A stretch of 64,000 bases of DNA from Achatina immaculata (GCA_009760885.1 CM019713.1:21398427-21462426); one strand, 5' to 3'. Counted from the stretch's first letter, positions 1 through 12,077 are shown. Notes: a model not told the origin generated them from the sequence alone. Translations and numbers: made by a program.

Positions 1-2150
1 AATAGATTGATAACTTTTATGAGTAAGAATAGATTGATAACTTTTATGAGTAAGAATAGATTGGTAACTTTTATGAGTAAGAATAGATTGATAACTTTTA
101 TGAGTAAAAATAGATTGATAACTTTTATGAGTAAGAATAGATTGATAACTTTTATGAGTAAGAATAGATTGATAACTTTTATGAGCAAGAATAGATTGAT
201 AACTTTTATGAGTAAGAATAGATTGATAACTTTTATGAGTAAGAATAGATTGATAACTTTTATGAGTAAGAATAGATTGGTAACTTTTATGAGTAAGAAT
301 AGATTGATAACTGTTATGAGTAAAAATAGATTGATAACTTTTATGAGTAAGAATAGATTGATAACTTTTATGAGTAAGAATAGATTGATAACTGTTATGA
401 GTAAAATAGATTGATAACTGTTATGAGAAAATAGATTGATAACTGTTATGAGTAAAAATAGATTGATAACTGTTATGAGTAAAAATAGATTGATAACTTT
501 TATGAGTAAGAATAGATTGATAACTTTTATGAGTAAGAATAGATTGATAACTTTTATGAGTAAGAATAGATTGATAACTTTTATGAGTAAGAATAGATTG
601 ATAACTTTTATGAGTAAGAATAGATTGATAACTTTTATGAGTAAAAATAGATTGATAACTTTTATGAGTAAGAATAGATTGATAAGAATAGATTGATAAC
701 TTTTATGAGTAAGAATAGATTGATAAGAATAGATTGATAACTTTTATGAGTAAGAATAGATTGATAAGAATAGATTGATAACTTTTATGAGTAAGAATAG
801 ATTGATAACTTTTATGAGTAAGAATAGATTGATAACTTTTATGAGTAAAAATAGATTGATAACTTTTATGAGTAAGAATAGATTGATAACTTTTATGAGT
901 AAGAATAGATTGATAACTTTTATGAGTAAGAATAGATTGATAACTTTTATGAGTAAAAATAGATTGATAACTTTTATGAGTAAGAATAGATTGATAACTT
1001 TTATGAGTAAGAATAGATTGATAACTTTTATGAGTAAGAATAGATTGATAACTTTTATGAGTAAAAATAGATTGATAACTTTTATGAGTAAGAATAGATT
1101 GATAACTGTTATGAGTAAAAATAGATTGATAACTTTTATGAGTAAGAATAGATTGATAACTTTTATGAGTAAGAATAGATTGATAACTGTTATGAGTAAA
1201 ATAGATTGATAACTGTTATGAGAAAATAGATTGATAACTGTTATGAGTAAAAATAGATTGATAACTGTTATGAGTAAAAATAGATTGATAACTTTTATGA
1301 GTAAGAATAGATTGATAACTTTTATGAGTAAGAATAGATTGATAACTTTTATGAGTAAGAATAGATTGATAACTTTTATGAGTAAGAATAGATTGATAAC
1401 TTTTATGAGTAAGAATAGATTGATAACTTTTATGAGTAAAAATAGATTGATAACTTTTATGAGTAAGAATAGATTGATAAGAATAGATTGATAACTTTTA
1501 TGAGTAAGAATAGATTGATAAGAATAGATTGATAACTTTTATGAGTAAGAATAGATTGATAAGAATAGATTGATAACTTTTATGAGTAAGAATAGATTGA
1601 TAACTTTTATGAGTAAGAATAGATTGATAACTTTTATGAGTAAAAATAGATTGATAACTTTTATGAGTAAGAATAGATTGATAACTTTTATGAGTAAGAA
1701 TAGATTGATAACTTTTATGAGTAAGAATAGATTGATAACTTTTATGAGTAAAAATAGATTGATAACTTTTATGAGTAAGAATAGATTGATAACTTTTATG
1801 AGTAAGAATAGATTGATAACTTTTATGAGTAAGAATAGATTGATAACTTTTATGAGTAAAAATAGATTGATAACTTTTATGAGTAAGAATAGATTGATAA
1901 GAATAGATTGATAACTTTTATGAGTAAGAATAGATTGATAACTTTTATGAGTAAGAATAGATTGATAAGAATAGATTGATAACTTTTATGAGTAAGAATA
2001 GATTGATAAGAATAGATTGATAACTTTTATGAGTAAGAATAGATTGATAACTTTTATGAGTAAGAATAGATTGATAAGAATAGATTGATAACTTTTATGA
2101 GTAAGAATAGATTGATAACTTTTATGAGTAAGAATAGATTGATAACTTTC
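1..2150. repeat. 27-bp minisatellite with 795-bp higher-order repeat
   Basis: About 75 units of a 27-bp repeat (nine codons, reading MSKNRLITF on the + strand) run in from beyond the left edge. Variants with A/G and T/G changes, and a shortened unit, recur in the same order 795 bp apart: the frame breaks near 414, 436 and 696 reappear near 1209, 1231 and 1491. The array therefore has a higher-order period as well as the basic one. The + strand open frames are a by-product of the unit length. I see no gene here. Confidence 0.97.
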
Positions 2151-2640
2151 ACGTGTAAGAAAAATGCTTACCCACCAACACGACCTGACATTTCTCACAA
2201 TCACCAGGAAAGTTATCACAGACAAAAATGTTATCAACTTTAGACTCGCCATTTTCTGAGCTTCAGCTTTGGTTTTCTGCGCAAGAAAATGTGGATTGAG
2301 AGGAAAATGTACAGGATAGTCCTAGAAATGTCTTTGTCTTTTATTCTGTGTAGATAAAAGTAATTGTTGAAAGAAATGATGAAAAATTGACGTTCAGCAA
2401 ATTCAGATTACATAACATAAAAATGTGAACCGGATACTGGTTTATGGTTACAGAAAGGAATAAAGATAAGAAAAGCAAACAAATATAGCAGAAAGAAACA
2501 AAGAAAACAAAAATAAATAAAGATAATAAAAAGAAAGAAAGATAACACAAAAAGAAAGAAAGATAACTGCTAGAATTGGAATATCCTTGCAAGGTTCGGG
2601 GAACTACATCCCTTTGTCTTGGAGATTCTTGTAAGAAGGT
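2151..2640. other. Non-repetitive spacer, A-rich in its second half
   Basis: No coding similarity recognised. Positions 2455-2570 are rich in AAAGAAAG-like simple sequence. Nothing else stands out. Confidence 0.6.
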
Positions 2641-3440
2641 GATAAGTTCAGTTATCCAGGCTCCCGTACAGGACATGTCCTAAGGAGATTAGATATCAGG
2701 AACAGAGCAGGTCCTCAGGCTCCCATACAAGATATGTCCTATGTAGATTAGATAACAGGAACAGAGAGGGCTCCCGTACAAGATATGTCCTAGGGAGATT
2801 AGATAACAGGAACAGAGAGGGCTCCCTTACAAGACATGTCCTAGGGAGATTAGATACAGAAACAGAGAGGGCTCCCGTACAAGACATGTCCTAGGGAGAT
2901 TAGATAACAAGAACAGAGAAGGCTCCCGTACAAGACATGTCCTAGGGAGATTAGATACAGAAACAGAGAGGGCTCCCGTACAAGATATGTCCTAGAGAGA
3001 TTAGATAACAGGAACAGAGAGGGCTCCCGTACAAGATATGTCCTAGGGAGATTAGATAACAGGAACAGAGAGGGCTCCCGTACAAGATATGTCCTATGGA
3101 GATTAGATAACAGGAACAGAGAGGGCTCCCGTACAAGATATGTTCTAGGGAGATTAGATAACAGAAACAGAGAGGGCTCCCGTACAAGACATGTCCTATG
3201 GAGATCAGATAACAGGAACAGAGCAGGTCCTCAGGCTCCCGTACAGGACATGTCCTAGGGAGATTAGATATCAGAAACAGAGAGGGCTCCCGTACAAGGC
3301 ATGTCCTAGGGAGATTAGATATCAGAAACAGAGAGGGCTCCTGTACAAGACATGTCCTATGAAGATTAGATATCAGAAACAGAGAAGGCTCCCGTACAAG
3401 ACATGTCCTAGGGAGATTAGATATCAGGAACAGAGCACGT
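2641..3440. repeat. 50-51-bp minisatellite
   Basis: About 15 imperfect units containing GGCTCCCGTACAAGA and CATGTCCTAGGGAGATTAGA. Spacing between successive CTCCCGTACA motifs is 50 or 51 bp. Some units carry an extra CAGGTCCT segment at both ends of the array. Confidence 0.95.
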
Positions 3441-3549
3441 CCTCAAATTTCCGAGCATGACATGTTTTATGGAATTTTCATGGATGAAATAGCTTCTAGG
3501 AAATATTGGCACATTTCTGAAATTATGATCATACACTATTTGCCAGTGT

Positions 3550-3725
3550 GAGTATTCGCACATGAAGTGTGAATTTCTGCCACAGTAACTGTATGAAGTA
3601 TGAATTTTTGCCACAGTAATTGTATGAAGTATGAATATTTGCCACAGTAATTGTATGAAGTATGGATTTTTGCCACAGTAATTGTAGGAAGCATGAATAT
3701 TTGCTACAGTAATTGTATGAACAGG
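3550..3725. repeat. Short 31-bp tandem repeat
   Basis: Five to six units of a 31-bp sequence with GCCACAGTAATTGTATGAAG. No coding content. Confidence 0.85.
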
Positions 3726-3794
3726 TTAAAAGAAGAACATGTAAAGAAAAACCTTTTCGTAGTAGCTTGGTCATATGTCGGAAATAGGAGCTGG

Positions 3795-4285
3795 TTGTAA
3801 AAACTGATGACACACCTTGGTATGAAATAACTGTTCTAACTGTTGAAGAAACTGATGACACTTCTTAGTATAAAATAACTAGCTCCAAATGTTGAAGAAA
3901 CTGATGACACACCTTGGTACGAAATAACTGTTCTAACTGTTGAAGAAACTGATGGCACTCTTTGGTATGAAATAACTAGCTCAAAATGTTGAAGAAACTG
4001 ATGGCACTCTTTGGTATGAAATAACTAGCTCAAAATGTTGAAGAAACTGATGGCACTCTTTGGTATGAAATAACTGTTCTAACTGTTGAAGGAACTGATG
4101 ACACTCCTTATTAGTATGAAATAACTGTTCTAACTGTTGAAGGAACTGATGACACTCCTTATTAGTATGAAATAACTGTTCTAACTGTTGTAGAAACTGA
4201 TAGCGCTCCTTGGTATGAAATAACTAGCTCTAAATGTTGAAGAAACTGATAGCACTCCTTGGTATGAAATAATTAGCTCTAAGTA
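3795..4285. repeat. ~48-bp minisatellite
   Basis: About ten units containing AACTGATG..CACTC and GGTATGAAATAACT, with two alternating sub-variants (TGTTCTAACTGTTGAAG and AGCTCAAAATGTTGAAG), suggesting amplification of dimers. Confidence 0.9.
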
Positions 4286-4786
4286 AAGACAAATCGCTAA
4301 ATAATGATAGTGACTTCAGTGAAACGGTCGATACTAAACCTAAACGTATAATAGACTTCTGGCTAGAATTGTTCTGAATTACTGAATGTGACGTTTATAT
4401 GGTGTTGTAGCCCCGCCGAAATTATTTTACTATTCACGTAATAAATTATATATCCCCGAACGATAAACGTTCATTGATTTCAAATTTTTCCTTCTTTCAT
4501 TTTATCTGAGCATGTTGTTCTCACTACTATCTCAAGTCTTGTGATCTGAAGAAGAAAGTCTAGTTATTTTGTTACAAATGTAACATTTACCATCAGTTCA
4601 AACATCTGTCTCGCACTGTGATATAGAAGGTTGAGCAATGAAAACTTTTCTTCAAATATTTTATTTCTTTCATTGCAGGATTTTTTAAACCGCCTAATTA
4701 GATGACAGGTGCCTTTATAATGTTACTTTCTCACCACTCTTAGAGAAACTTTACAATGTTACTTTCTCATTACTCTTTTAGAAACT
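4286..4786. other. Spacer without recognisable gene
   Basis: AT-rich unique DNA. The only structure seen is a ~40-bp direct duplication (ATGTTACTTTCTCA..) at about 4718-4790, immediately next to the LINE tail. Confidence 0.55.
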
Positions 4787-7700
4787 TCATCATCATCATC
4801 ATCATCATCATCAGGTGCCGTGCCGACTGGCGTTGGCTATTATGCTTCTCCAGAGTACCCGATCCTTCATGCAGGACAAAAGCTCAGTTGGTGATCTCCT
4901 CTCACACCATCCTGTCAGACTGTCCAGTATCATTTCTCTTGGTCTTCCTCTTGATCTTCTTCCTTCTATTTTTCCTGTTGTTATAATATTTTCAATGCCC
5001 CCTCTTCTCATTGCATGTCATATGAAAGTACATTGTCTCTCTCTTATCTTTTTGACAAGATTTTTTGTCTCTCCAGCTCTTCTCATACATTCTTCATTAG
5101 TTATTTTTGCTGTCCAGGAAATTCACAACATTCTTCTAATAAACTACATTTCTACTGGTTCCAATGATTTTTGTGCACACCTGCCTATTGTCCATGATTC
5201 ACTTCTATATAACAAGATAGGTTCAATATAGCATTTTAGGACTCGTTTTCTATCATTCATTGATAAGGATGTGTTGATATGTTTCTCATTCTCTGAAATG
5301 CAGTCTTTGCTTGGCCTATTCTGTTCCTAATTTCTGTTCTGCATTTCCCATCTGAAGTTATTACTGCTCCAAGGTATTTGAATTTCTGCACCTGCTTTAG
5401 AGTAGTTCCGTTTAATTTTATATTGCATGCTGGTGGATTCTGTTTCTTAGATATAACCATAGTCTCTGTCTTTTTGATGTTCAAAGTAAAGCCTTTCTGT
5501 TCAGTTTCTTTGGCGACTTTATCCCAAGAGATTTTGCAGGTCTTGTTGGTTCTCAGCTATCAGTACTGTGTCGTCAGCATACCGAAGGTTGTTAATATTG
5601 GATCCTACAATTTTTGTACCTGGTTCTGTGATGATTGTTCTTAGAATATTCTTGCTGTATGGAGAAAAATTCTGGAGATAGTACACACCGTTGTCGCACC
5701 TCTTGTTTTATAGTTTGATATTTTCCAGTTTTATTTTCAACTCGAACTGCTGCTTCTTGCTGCCAGTATAGATGTTTTACAAGCTTCAGGTCTTTGCCGT
5801 CTATACTGATGTCTTCAAATGCCTTGGTGTAATTATTGAAGCATAAGTAGAGATCTTTCTTTACTTCTAAAGCTATTTCTGTTAGTGTTCGTAAAACATA
5901 CATGGCATTGTATGTTTTTCCTTCAATAAATCCAAACTGTTCATTTGCTATTTCCATTTTTATCTGTTTCCTTGTTCTTCTCATAATAATTCTCAGAAGT
6001 AGCTTCGTTATGTGACATGAGAGGCTGATAGTCCTGTGGTCATCACATTCCTTTTCTCCTGTTTTCTTTGGTAGTGCTATAAACGTGGATTTAAGCAAGT
6101 CACTGGGCATATAACCACTGTTGTAAATGTCATCTTGTAACTTGGTTATTATTTTTATTCCTGTCTCCTCTAGTGCCTCTATTTCTTCTATTGTTATATT
6201 ATAAGGCCCAGTCGCTTTTCCTTTCTTCATGTGTTTGATGACATCTATGATTTCATCTTCAAGTATTGGTGGTCCATCACAGTTTTCAGTATCTGGTGTT
6301 AATTCCTGTCTTTCTCCTCCATATAGCTCACCGATGTACTCTGTCCACCTGTCCACAATGTCTTCTTTTTCCATTAACATTTTACCTTCTTTTGATTTCA
6401 GGCATACTGTGGTATATTTTGTTTTCCTGCCTGTGAGTTCACTAATTCGTTTGTGCATGTTTTTGCTGTCTTTATTATGAGAGTCCTCTATGTGTCTGCA
6501 CTATTCATTTAACCACACTTCTTTTGCTTCTCTGCATTTGCGTCTTATTTCTTTATTTATCTTGCTATATTTTTCCTCGTTATTTTTACTCCTCCTCCTC
6601 TTGTCCATCAGTCCTAAGATGTCGTCTGTTATCCATTTATTTTTAGGGGCTTCTTTTTTTGGTGGTATTATCTCATTAACAGTTTGGTGGATAGAATCTC
6701 TTAACATTTCCCATTGTTCATCTATACTATTTATCTTTACTATTGCATTGTATCTATTTGTTATAATAATTTTGTATTGTTCTCGCAGTTCTTGGTCATT
6801 TTAAGGAGTTCTGTGTTCAGTTTGATATTTCTCACTTTTGTGCACGCTTTCTTTAGCTTTATTCTAATTTTTTCACAGAGTAGGTCATGGTCACTATTGC
6901 AGTCAGCTGCTGGCATGGTTTTTGTTGTCAGTAATGGATTCTGGAATCATTTTTTTATTAATACGTAGTCTATCTGGTTAAAAGTCTTTTTGTCTGGGCT
7001 GCACCACGTTGCCAGTCTTCGAGGATGTTGTTTAAACCAGGTGTTTCCTACAACCATGCTGTGGTATATTTTGTTTTCCTGCCTGTGAGTTCACTAATTC
7101 GTTTGTGCATGTTTTTGCTGTCTTTATTATGAGAGTCCTCTATGTGTCTGCACTATTCATTTAACCACACTTCTTTTGCTTCTCTGCATTTGCGTCTTAT
7201 TTCTTTATTTATCTTGCTATATTTTTCCTCGTTATTTTTACTCCTCCTCCTCTTGTCCATCAGTCCTAAGATGTCGTCTGTTATCCATTTATTTTTAGGG
7301 GCTTCTTTTTTTGGTGGTATTATCTCATTAACAGTTTGGTGGATAGAATCTCTTAACATTTCCCATTGTTCATCTATACTATTTATCTTTACTATTGCAT
7401 TGTATCTATTTGTTATAATAATTTTGTATTGTTCTCGCAGTTCTTGGTCATTTTAAGGAGTTCTGTGTTCAGTTTGATATTTCTCACTTTTGTGCACGCT
7501 TTCTTTAGCTTTATTCTAATTTTTTCACAGAGTAGGTCATGGTCACTATTGCAGTCAGCTGCTGGCATGGTTTTTGTTGTCAGTAATGGATTCTGGAATC
7601 ATTTTTTTATTAATACGTAGTCTATCTGGTTAAAAGTCTTTTTGTCTGGGCTGCACCACGTTGCCAGTCTTCGAGGATGTTGTTTAAACCAGGTGTTTCC

Positions 7701-8012
7701 TACAACCATGCTGTGTATTCTTGCCCATTCAATTAATTTACAACCTCTGTCATTTCTCTCCCCCAGTCCATAGTCACCAACGATGTCTGAAGTTCTTCCT
7801 TGATCAACTTTGGCACTAAAATCTCCCATAACTATAGTAACTTCATGTGACTTTGTGTGTTTCAGGGCTGTCTCTATGTCATGATAAAATAGCTGTACAT
7901 CTTCTTAAAAATTTTCAGATGTTGGAGCATACACTTGTATAATATTTATGCCTATTGATCCTCCTTTCAGGTGGGCTAGCAGGACTCGGTTCGAGATGTT
8001 CAAATATCCTAC
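4787..8012 (-). mobile_element. RTE-like LINE copy A, 5'-truncated and decayed
   Basis: This is a non-LTR retrotransposon read on the minus strand. Its 3' end is at the left, with a (TGA)n tail at 4787-4815 directly after the codons for the C-terminal ...NASRHGT. Going 5'-ward there are the C-terminal GRPREMILDS region, reverse transcriptase fragments (LSCHITKLLLRIIMRRTRK, FGFIEGKTYNAMYVLRTLTE), the linker and, at 7600-7990, part of an apurinic-like endonuclease (MGDFSAKV, NTWFKQHPRRLATW, FNQIDYVLI). Frameshifts and stops are numerous. The start of the endonuclease is missing: the element breaks off in an AT microsatellite at about 8012. RTE-type elements end in short tandem repeats, which fits. 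Related copies are at 55597-57195 and 57257-60590. It is not a functional gene. Confidence 0.92.
6407..7710. repeat. 652-bp direct tandem duplication inside LINE copy A
   Basis: Positions 6407-7058 and 7059-7710 look identical base for base by eye. The break points share the 5-bp microhomology CTGTG. The duplication repeats the linker between endonuclease and reverse transcriptase domains, so it happened after this copy inserted. Confidence 0.93.
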
Positions 8013-8060
<48 letters not shown>

Positions 8061-8062
8061 GC
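8013..8062. repeat. AT/AG microsatellite
   Basis: (TA)n followed by (GA)n at the truncated 5' end of LINE copy A. Confidence 0.9.
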
Positions 8063-8104
8063 TGTAGATGGCTGACACGTATTTAGATCATGAAGATGTA
8101 AATA

Positions 8105-8640
8105 AAAAGTATTCCAGAACGCAGGCGAGTGAACTGGTATGTAGACAGGTGAGTGAACTGGTAGATAGACAGGTGAGTGAACTGGTAGATAGACAGGTGA
8201 ATGAACTGATGGATAGACAAGTGAGTGAACTGGTAGATAGACAGGTGAATGAACTGGTAGATAGACAGGTGAAAGAACTGGTCGATAGACAGGTGAAAGA
8301 ACTGGTAGATAGACAGGTGAGTGAACTGATAGATACACGTAAAAGAACTGGTCGATAGACAGGTGAAAGAACTGGTAGATAGACAGGTGAGTGAACTGGT
8401 AGATACACATGTAAAAGAACTGGTCGATAGACAGGTGAAAGAACTGGTAGATAGACAGGTGAGTGAACTGGTAGATACACATGTAAAAGAACTGGTAGAT
8501 AGACAGGTGAAAGAACTGGTAGATAGACAGGTGAAAGAACTGGTAGATAGACAGGTGAAAGAACTGGTAGATAGACAGGTGAGTGAACTGGTAGATACAC
8601 ATGTAAAAGAACTGGTAGATAGACAGATGAATGAACTGTA
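8105..8640. repeat. 24-bp minisatellite, family 1
   Basis: About 22 units of 24 bp with core GAACTGGTAGATAGACAGGT. The unit is eight codons, so several frames on both strands stay open (for example ELVDRQVS). These are not proteins. A close relative of the same unit forms the array at 12078-12345. Confidence 0.96.
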
Positions 8641-8642
8641 AA

Positions 8643-8775
8643 TGTAACTGTAAAAAAGGGCCCTAGCTCTGTTGCTGGTCCTGGGAAGCGGCCTCATTAC
8701 ACTCGGGGCCCGCCTACGTGCTAGGCCTAGGACAACAGGATTTCCTTCAGTGTCTTTAGGGAGATGACCCCAATG
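8643..8775 (-). mobile_element. Dispersed repeat copy (related to 29540-29670)
   Basis: About 130 bp similar to 29540-29670. Both contain a segment that on the minus strand reads ..PRTSN(R/K)AR.. near the low-coordinate end, with conserved spacing. They are two copies of an interspersed element, possibly the 3' part of a retrotransposon coding region. The class is not recognised. Confidence 0.65.
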
Positions 8776-9108
8776 TTGTGTTGATGTTGTGTTGCCCGTC
8801 AATGTTGTGTTGATATTGTGCTGCCCGTCAATGTTGTGTTGATATTGTGTTGCCCGTCAATGCTGTGTTGATATTGTGTTGCCCGTCAATGTTGTGTTGA
8901 TATTGTGTTGCCCGTCAATGTTGTGTTGATATTGTGTTGCCCGTCAATGTTGTGTTGATATTGTGTTGCCCGTCAATGTTGTGTTGATATTGTGTTGCCC
9001 GTCAATGTTGTGTTGATATTGTGTTGCCCGTCAATGTTGTGTTGATATTGTGTTGCCCGTCAATGTTGTGTTGATATTGTGTTGCCCGTCAATGTTGTGT
9101 TGATTGTG
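8772..9108. repeat. 29-bp minisatellite
   Basis: About 11 units containing TTGCCCGTCAATGTTGTGTT. The first unit (8772-8800) overlaps the end of the preceding dispersed repeat, which ends CAATGTTGTGTTGATG, so the array appears seeded from it. Confidence 0.93.
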
Positions 9109-10409
9109 TGTTTACCGTGATCTAGCGTTTAGTTGAGATTTGCAACCACTGCCCTTAGTTGCATGTAATGCTCGCAATGCATTGAGGCGTATGTTATAGG
9201 TATTTTGGATGAAGTTGCTTTGTATTTGTTCATCGAGGTGTTGCTTGATAGATTTCTATAGGTCAGATTTATCTATTTTGATGAGGCCCCCTGGTTTGGC
9301 CCTTTCTGCTAGCTGGTCGGGTTCGTTGTTTCCGTCGACTCCGGCCTGGCCTGGACATCCACGTGACCTGTTTGATGTGGGATTTATTATTTCTTGCCAT
9401 TCTCTTCTAATGGCTTTTTGTTCTACTTTCCTGAACATATTTTGAGAGTCGGTAATGATGATGATGACGCGTGTTCTCTGTGTCACTGCCCATTTTAATG
9501 CTTGTGTGATGGCCTCTGTTTCCATGCACGTACTTGAGCAGTTGTTTGTACAAGCCCCGGCCATGAGTTTGAGAGTTTTACCTCCTTGGTATCCTGCAAA
9601 ACCCCAACCTCTTCTAGTTGCCCTGCTCACTGATCTGTCTGTCTGTAGAAATGGTTATGTCGTCAGGAGTTGTATGTTTGTTAATGAGTTCGTTTATTTC
9701 CTCTTGTGTCCCCCCCCCCCCCATTTTCGATATTTTCTTGTAAGGTTTATGTGTACTTTAGTGAGATTTTGATGGACCTCACTGCAAGTAATCCATTCTG
9801 GTTTGGTTGAGATGTTTTGTGAATCAGTATCTATGCTTACTGAGTCTTCTACTTCAGCCATCCAGTTTTTGCCTCTTTTTATTCTTGCTCCTTTGGTCAT
9901 GTGAATTTTATTATGGAGTGGGTTGGTTTTAGTGTTGCTGATTTTGAGGTATTCCTTTACTTGGGCACATTTGTGCCGGGTTTGTAGATTAGGAAGATTC
10001 AATATACAAGTATATCTCATTGCCGCCGTGGATATGTCTTTGGTACAGCCCAACATGAATCTCATAGCCTCGTTTTGTTCTCGTTCAAGTTTGGTTCTTT
10101 GCGTTTTGGACAGCGTTAACAATTCCAGGCAGTAGTCTATTCTGGATAGGACCAAGACTGTCACTAGTGTAAACAGGGTGCGGAAGTTGTAGATATGCTA
10201 TGGCTTTGATGGCAGCTAGTCCCTGTCTTGACTTAAATGCCGTTTCTTCTGTATGTTTGTTGAAAGATAAGATTCTGTCCAAGTTAATTCCTAGGTATTT
10301 CAGGTTACAGCATCTTTCAGTGGGGGTATTTCCAAAAGAAATCACAGGCACTGGTTCTTTGACTGGTGTGTTGTTTAGTGAAAGGGCTTTTGCTTTCACT
10401 GAGTTTATT
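9109..10409 (-). mobile_element. I-like LINE with RNase H domain, decayed, interrupted
   Basis: Minus-strand remnant of a non-LTR retrotransposon of the type that carries RNase H. From 10399 downward it encodes the end of the reverse transcriptase and thumb (LKYLGINLDRILSFNKHTEE; LVLSRIDYCLELLTLSKTQ), a connection region (MRFMLGCTKDISTAAMRY), and then an RNase H-like domain at 9620-9270 (acidic METEAI, TDSQN, and the late CPGQAGVDGN motif). Frameshifts separate the pieces, and a poly-C/G run at 9710-9722 marks one break. The upstream part continues at about 11000-11172, because a second LINE inserted at 10410. It is not functional. Confidence 0.88.
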
Positions 10410-10987
10410 TGCGAGATCAGTACTGGAAGCTCTTCAGTGCAACAAACTACCAGACCTTAAGGATGCCTTGTCAAAAATTGGCTTACAACATGGAGTCACT
10501 TTGCAATGGATTCCCTCCCACTGTGGGATACCAGGCAATGAGAAAGCTGACCATCTGGCCAAAGAGGGCACTGAAATGGAGCAACCAGACATACCAATCA
10601 CCTATAATCAGAAGAAAAGCATGATAAAAACCTACGGGAAGCCACAAACACCACCACATGATGACTATCACATGCTAAACAGAAAGGAACAAGTCACCAT
10701 CTTCCGTCTCCGAACAGGACACAGCCGACTCCGAAGTCATATGTATACAAAGTTTAAGGTTGGTACTACTAATCTATGTACATGTGCCCAGGTGCCCCAA
10801 ACTGTGGAACATATCCTCCAGAACTGCATCAACTACGAGACACTGAGAAATAATTACTGGCCCAGTGAAACCACTAAAGAAGATAAGCTCTACGGTTCCA
10901 TACATGAGTTACAAAAAACAGTGAAATTTATCCAAGAGACAGGACTGCAGATATAGACAGACAATGCGAACGAAGAAGAAGAAGAAG
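10410..10987 (+). mobile_element. 5'-truncated LINE insertion (RNase H C-terminus) with 12-bp TSD
   Basis: This plus-strand fragment starts inside an RNase H domain and encodes LQWIPSHCGIPGNEKADHLA followed by a C-terminal tail with a CxC-x8-H-x4-C-like motif (NLCTCAQVPQTVEHILQNC). It ends at a stop (10954-10956) and a GAAGAAGAAGAAG tail. It is bounded by a perfect 12-bp target-site duplication, ACTGAGTTTATT, at 10398-10409 and 10988-10999. It therefore landed in the opposite orientation inside the I-like LINE at 9109-11172. The 196-residue open frame spanning 10366-10956 is a chimera across the insertion point, not a gene. Confidence 0.93.
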
Positions 10988-11172
10988 ACTGAGTTTATTA
11001 ATACTTCGTGGTCAGTCCACCTCCTGGTGATGTTATTTAGTGAGCACCAAAGGACTTTTGCTTTCACTGAGTTTATTAATACTTCGTGGTCAGTCCACCT
11101 CCTGGTGATGTTATTTAGTGAGCACTAAAGGACTTTTGCTTTCACTGAGTTTATTAATACTTCGTGATCAGT
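10988..11172. repeat. 78-bp tandem repeat (2.4 units) derived from LINE sequence
   Basis: Units begin ACTGAGTTTATTAATACTTC at 10988, 11066 and 11144. The same sequence, once, lies at 10370-10409 on the other side of the LINE insertion (TTGCTTTCACTGAGTTTATT). The array thus amplifies reverse-transcriptase coding DNA of the host LINE. Confidence 0.88.
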
Positions 11173-12075
11173 GCACCAACTGGTTCTAAGGACTGTAATA
11201 GCCGGAGATGGGGTGAAGGATAAGCACTCCACTCCAATTAAATGTCTTCATGGCGTGCGTCTCAAATAGCCTCTGAAAGCCCAAGTCCAGCTCCTGGCCT
11301 TCTCGTGGCGGAACTGTTTAAACTGAGAGGAGAAGGGGCGAAAAGTGAGTATCTTGCGCCTGAAATCCATACGCTTTCGGGTAGATGAGACTCGTTAGTC
11401 TTGGTTGGTAGCTCATCTAGAAGAAGGAAAGCTCCTGCTCTCTGCTGACAAGATTCTTCAGCTGCCGTGCGTGGGGTGAAACTCCTCCCGGATAATGAAG
11501 AAAAATACGATTAAGGCTGCCGCGCGGCGCCGCCGTGGAAAAGGTGATGGAAAGCATTAAGTGAAGTAGCTAGTAGTCTCGTGGTCAGGGCTACTCATAT
11601 CAAGGCACCTCTGCTCTAGAGGCCGGCCACGTCCTACATACACTCATATTGGCTCAAACGGCTTAACCCAGGGGTTAAACTAAGACTCTGCTGCCGAGAT
11701 TCTTCGGTTGCCGCGCGTGGGGTGAAATTCCTCCTGGCCAATGAAGAAAAATGCGATTAGGGCTGCTACGCGGCGCGCTAAGAAAAAGGTGATTGAAAGG
11801 ATTAAGTAAAGTTTATGGTCAGTGGACTCGCGGTGTGGGCTACGCATATAACGGTACCTCCACTCTAGAGGTCGGTCGTGTCCTATATACACCACACTGG
11901 GATAATACGCCTAAACCGGTTTAACTCAGGCGTGAAATTCACTAGCGGCGAGGATTAGTCCTCCTGGACAAAAGCTTCGTCCTGGTCACAACCAGGAAGG
12001 ATAACGGCCACGACCACAAAATGCTGAAGTCGGAGACACTGGACCAGTGCAGTCTAGATAGGCGACCACCTCTCA
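11172..12075 (+). mobile_element. GAA-tail nonautonomous retroelement, copy 1 (3'-truncated)
   Basis: This is a noncoding repeat in the orientation opposite to copies 2-4. Its 5' end (GGTTCTAAGGACTGTAATAG) matches the reverse complement of the right ends of copies 2 and 4. The homology continues through the block with CTCATCTAGAAG, the block with GAAACTCCTCCCGG and the CCTCTAGAGGTCGGTCGTGT block, to about 12075, where a 24-bp minisatellite replaces the 3' part. No credible open reading frame is present. Confidence 0.82.
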
Positions 12076-12077
12076 TC

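Noticed and set aside
8009..8802. Several long open frames with VYLPVHSP or ELVDRQVS repeats
   Set aside because: 24-bp minisatellite read in different frames.
10366..10956. 196-residue open frame as a gene
   Set aside because: It starts in the minus-strand I-like LINE and crosses the target-site duplication into an inserted plus-strand LINE; the 5' third is not homologous coding sequence.
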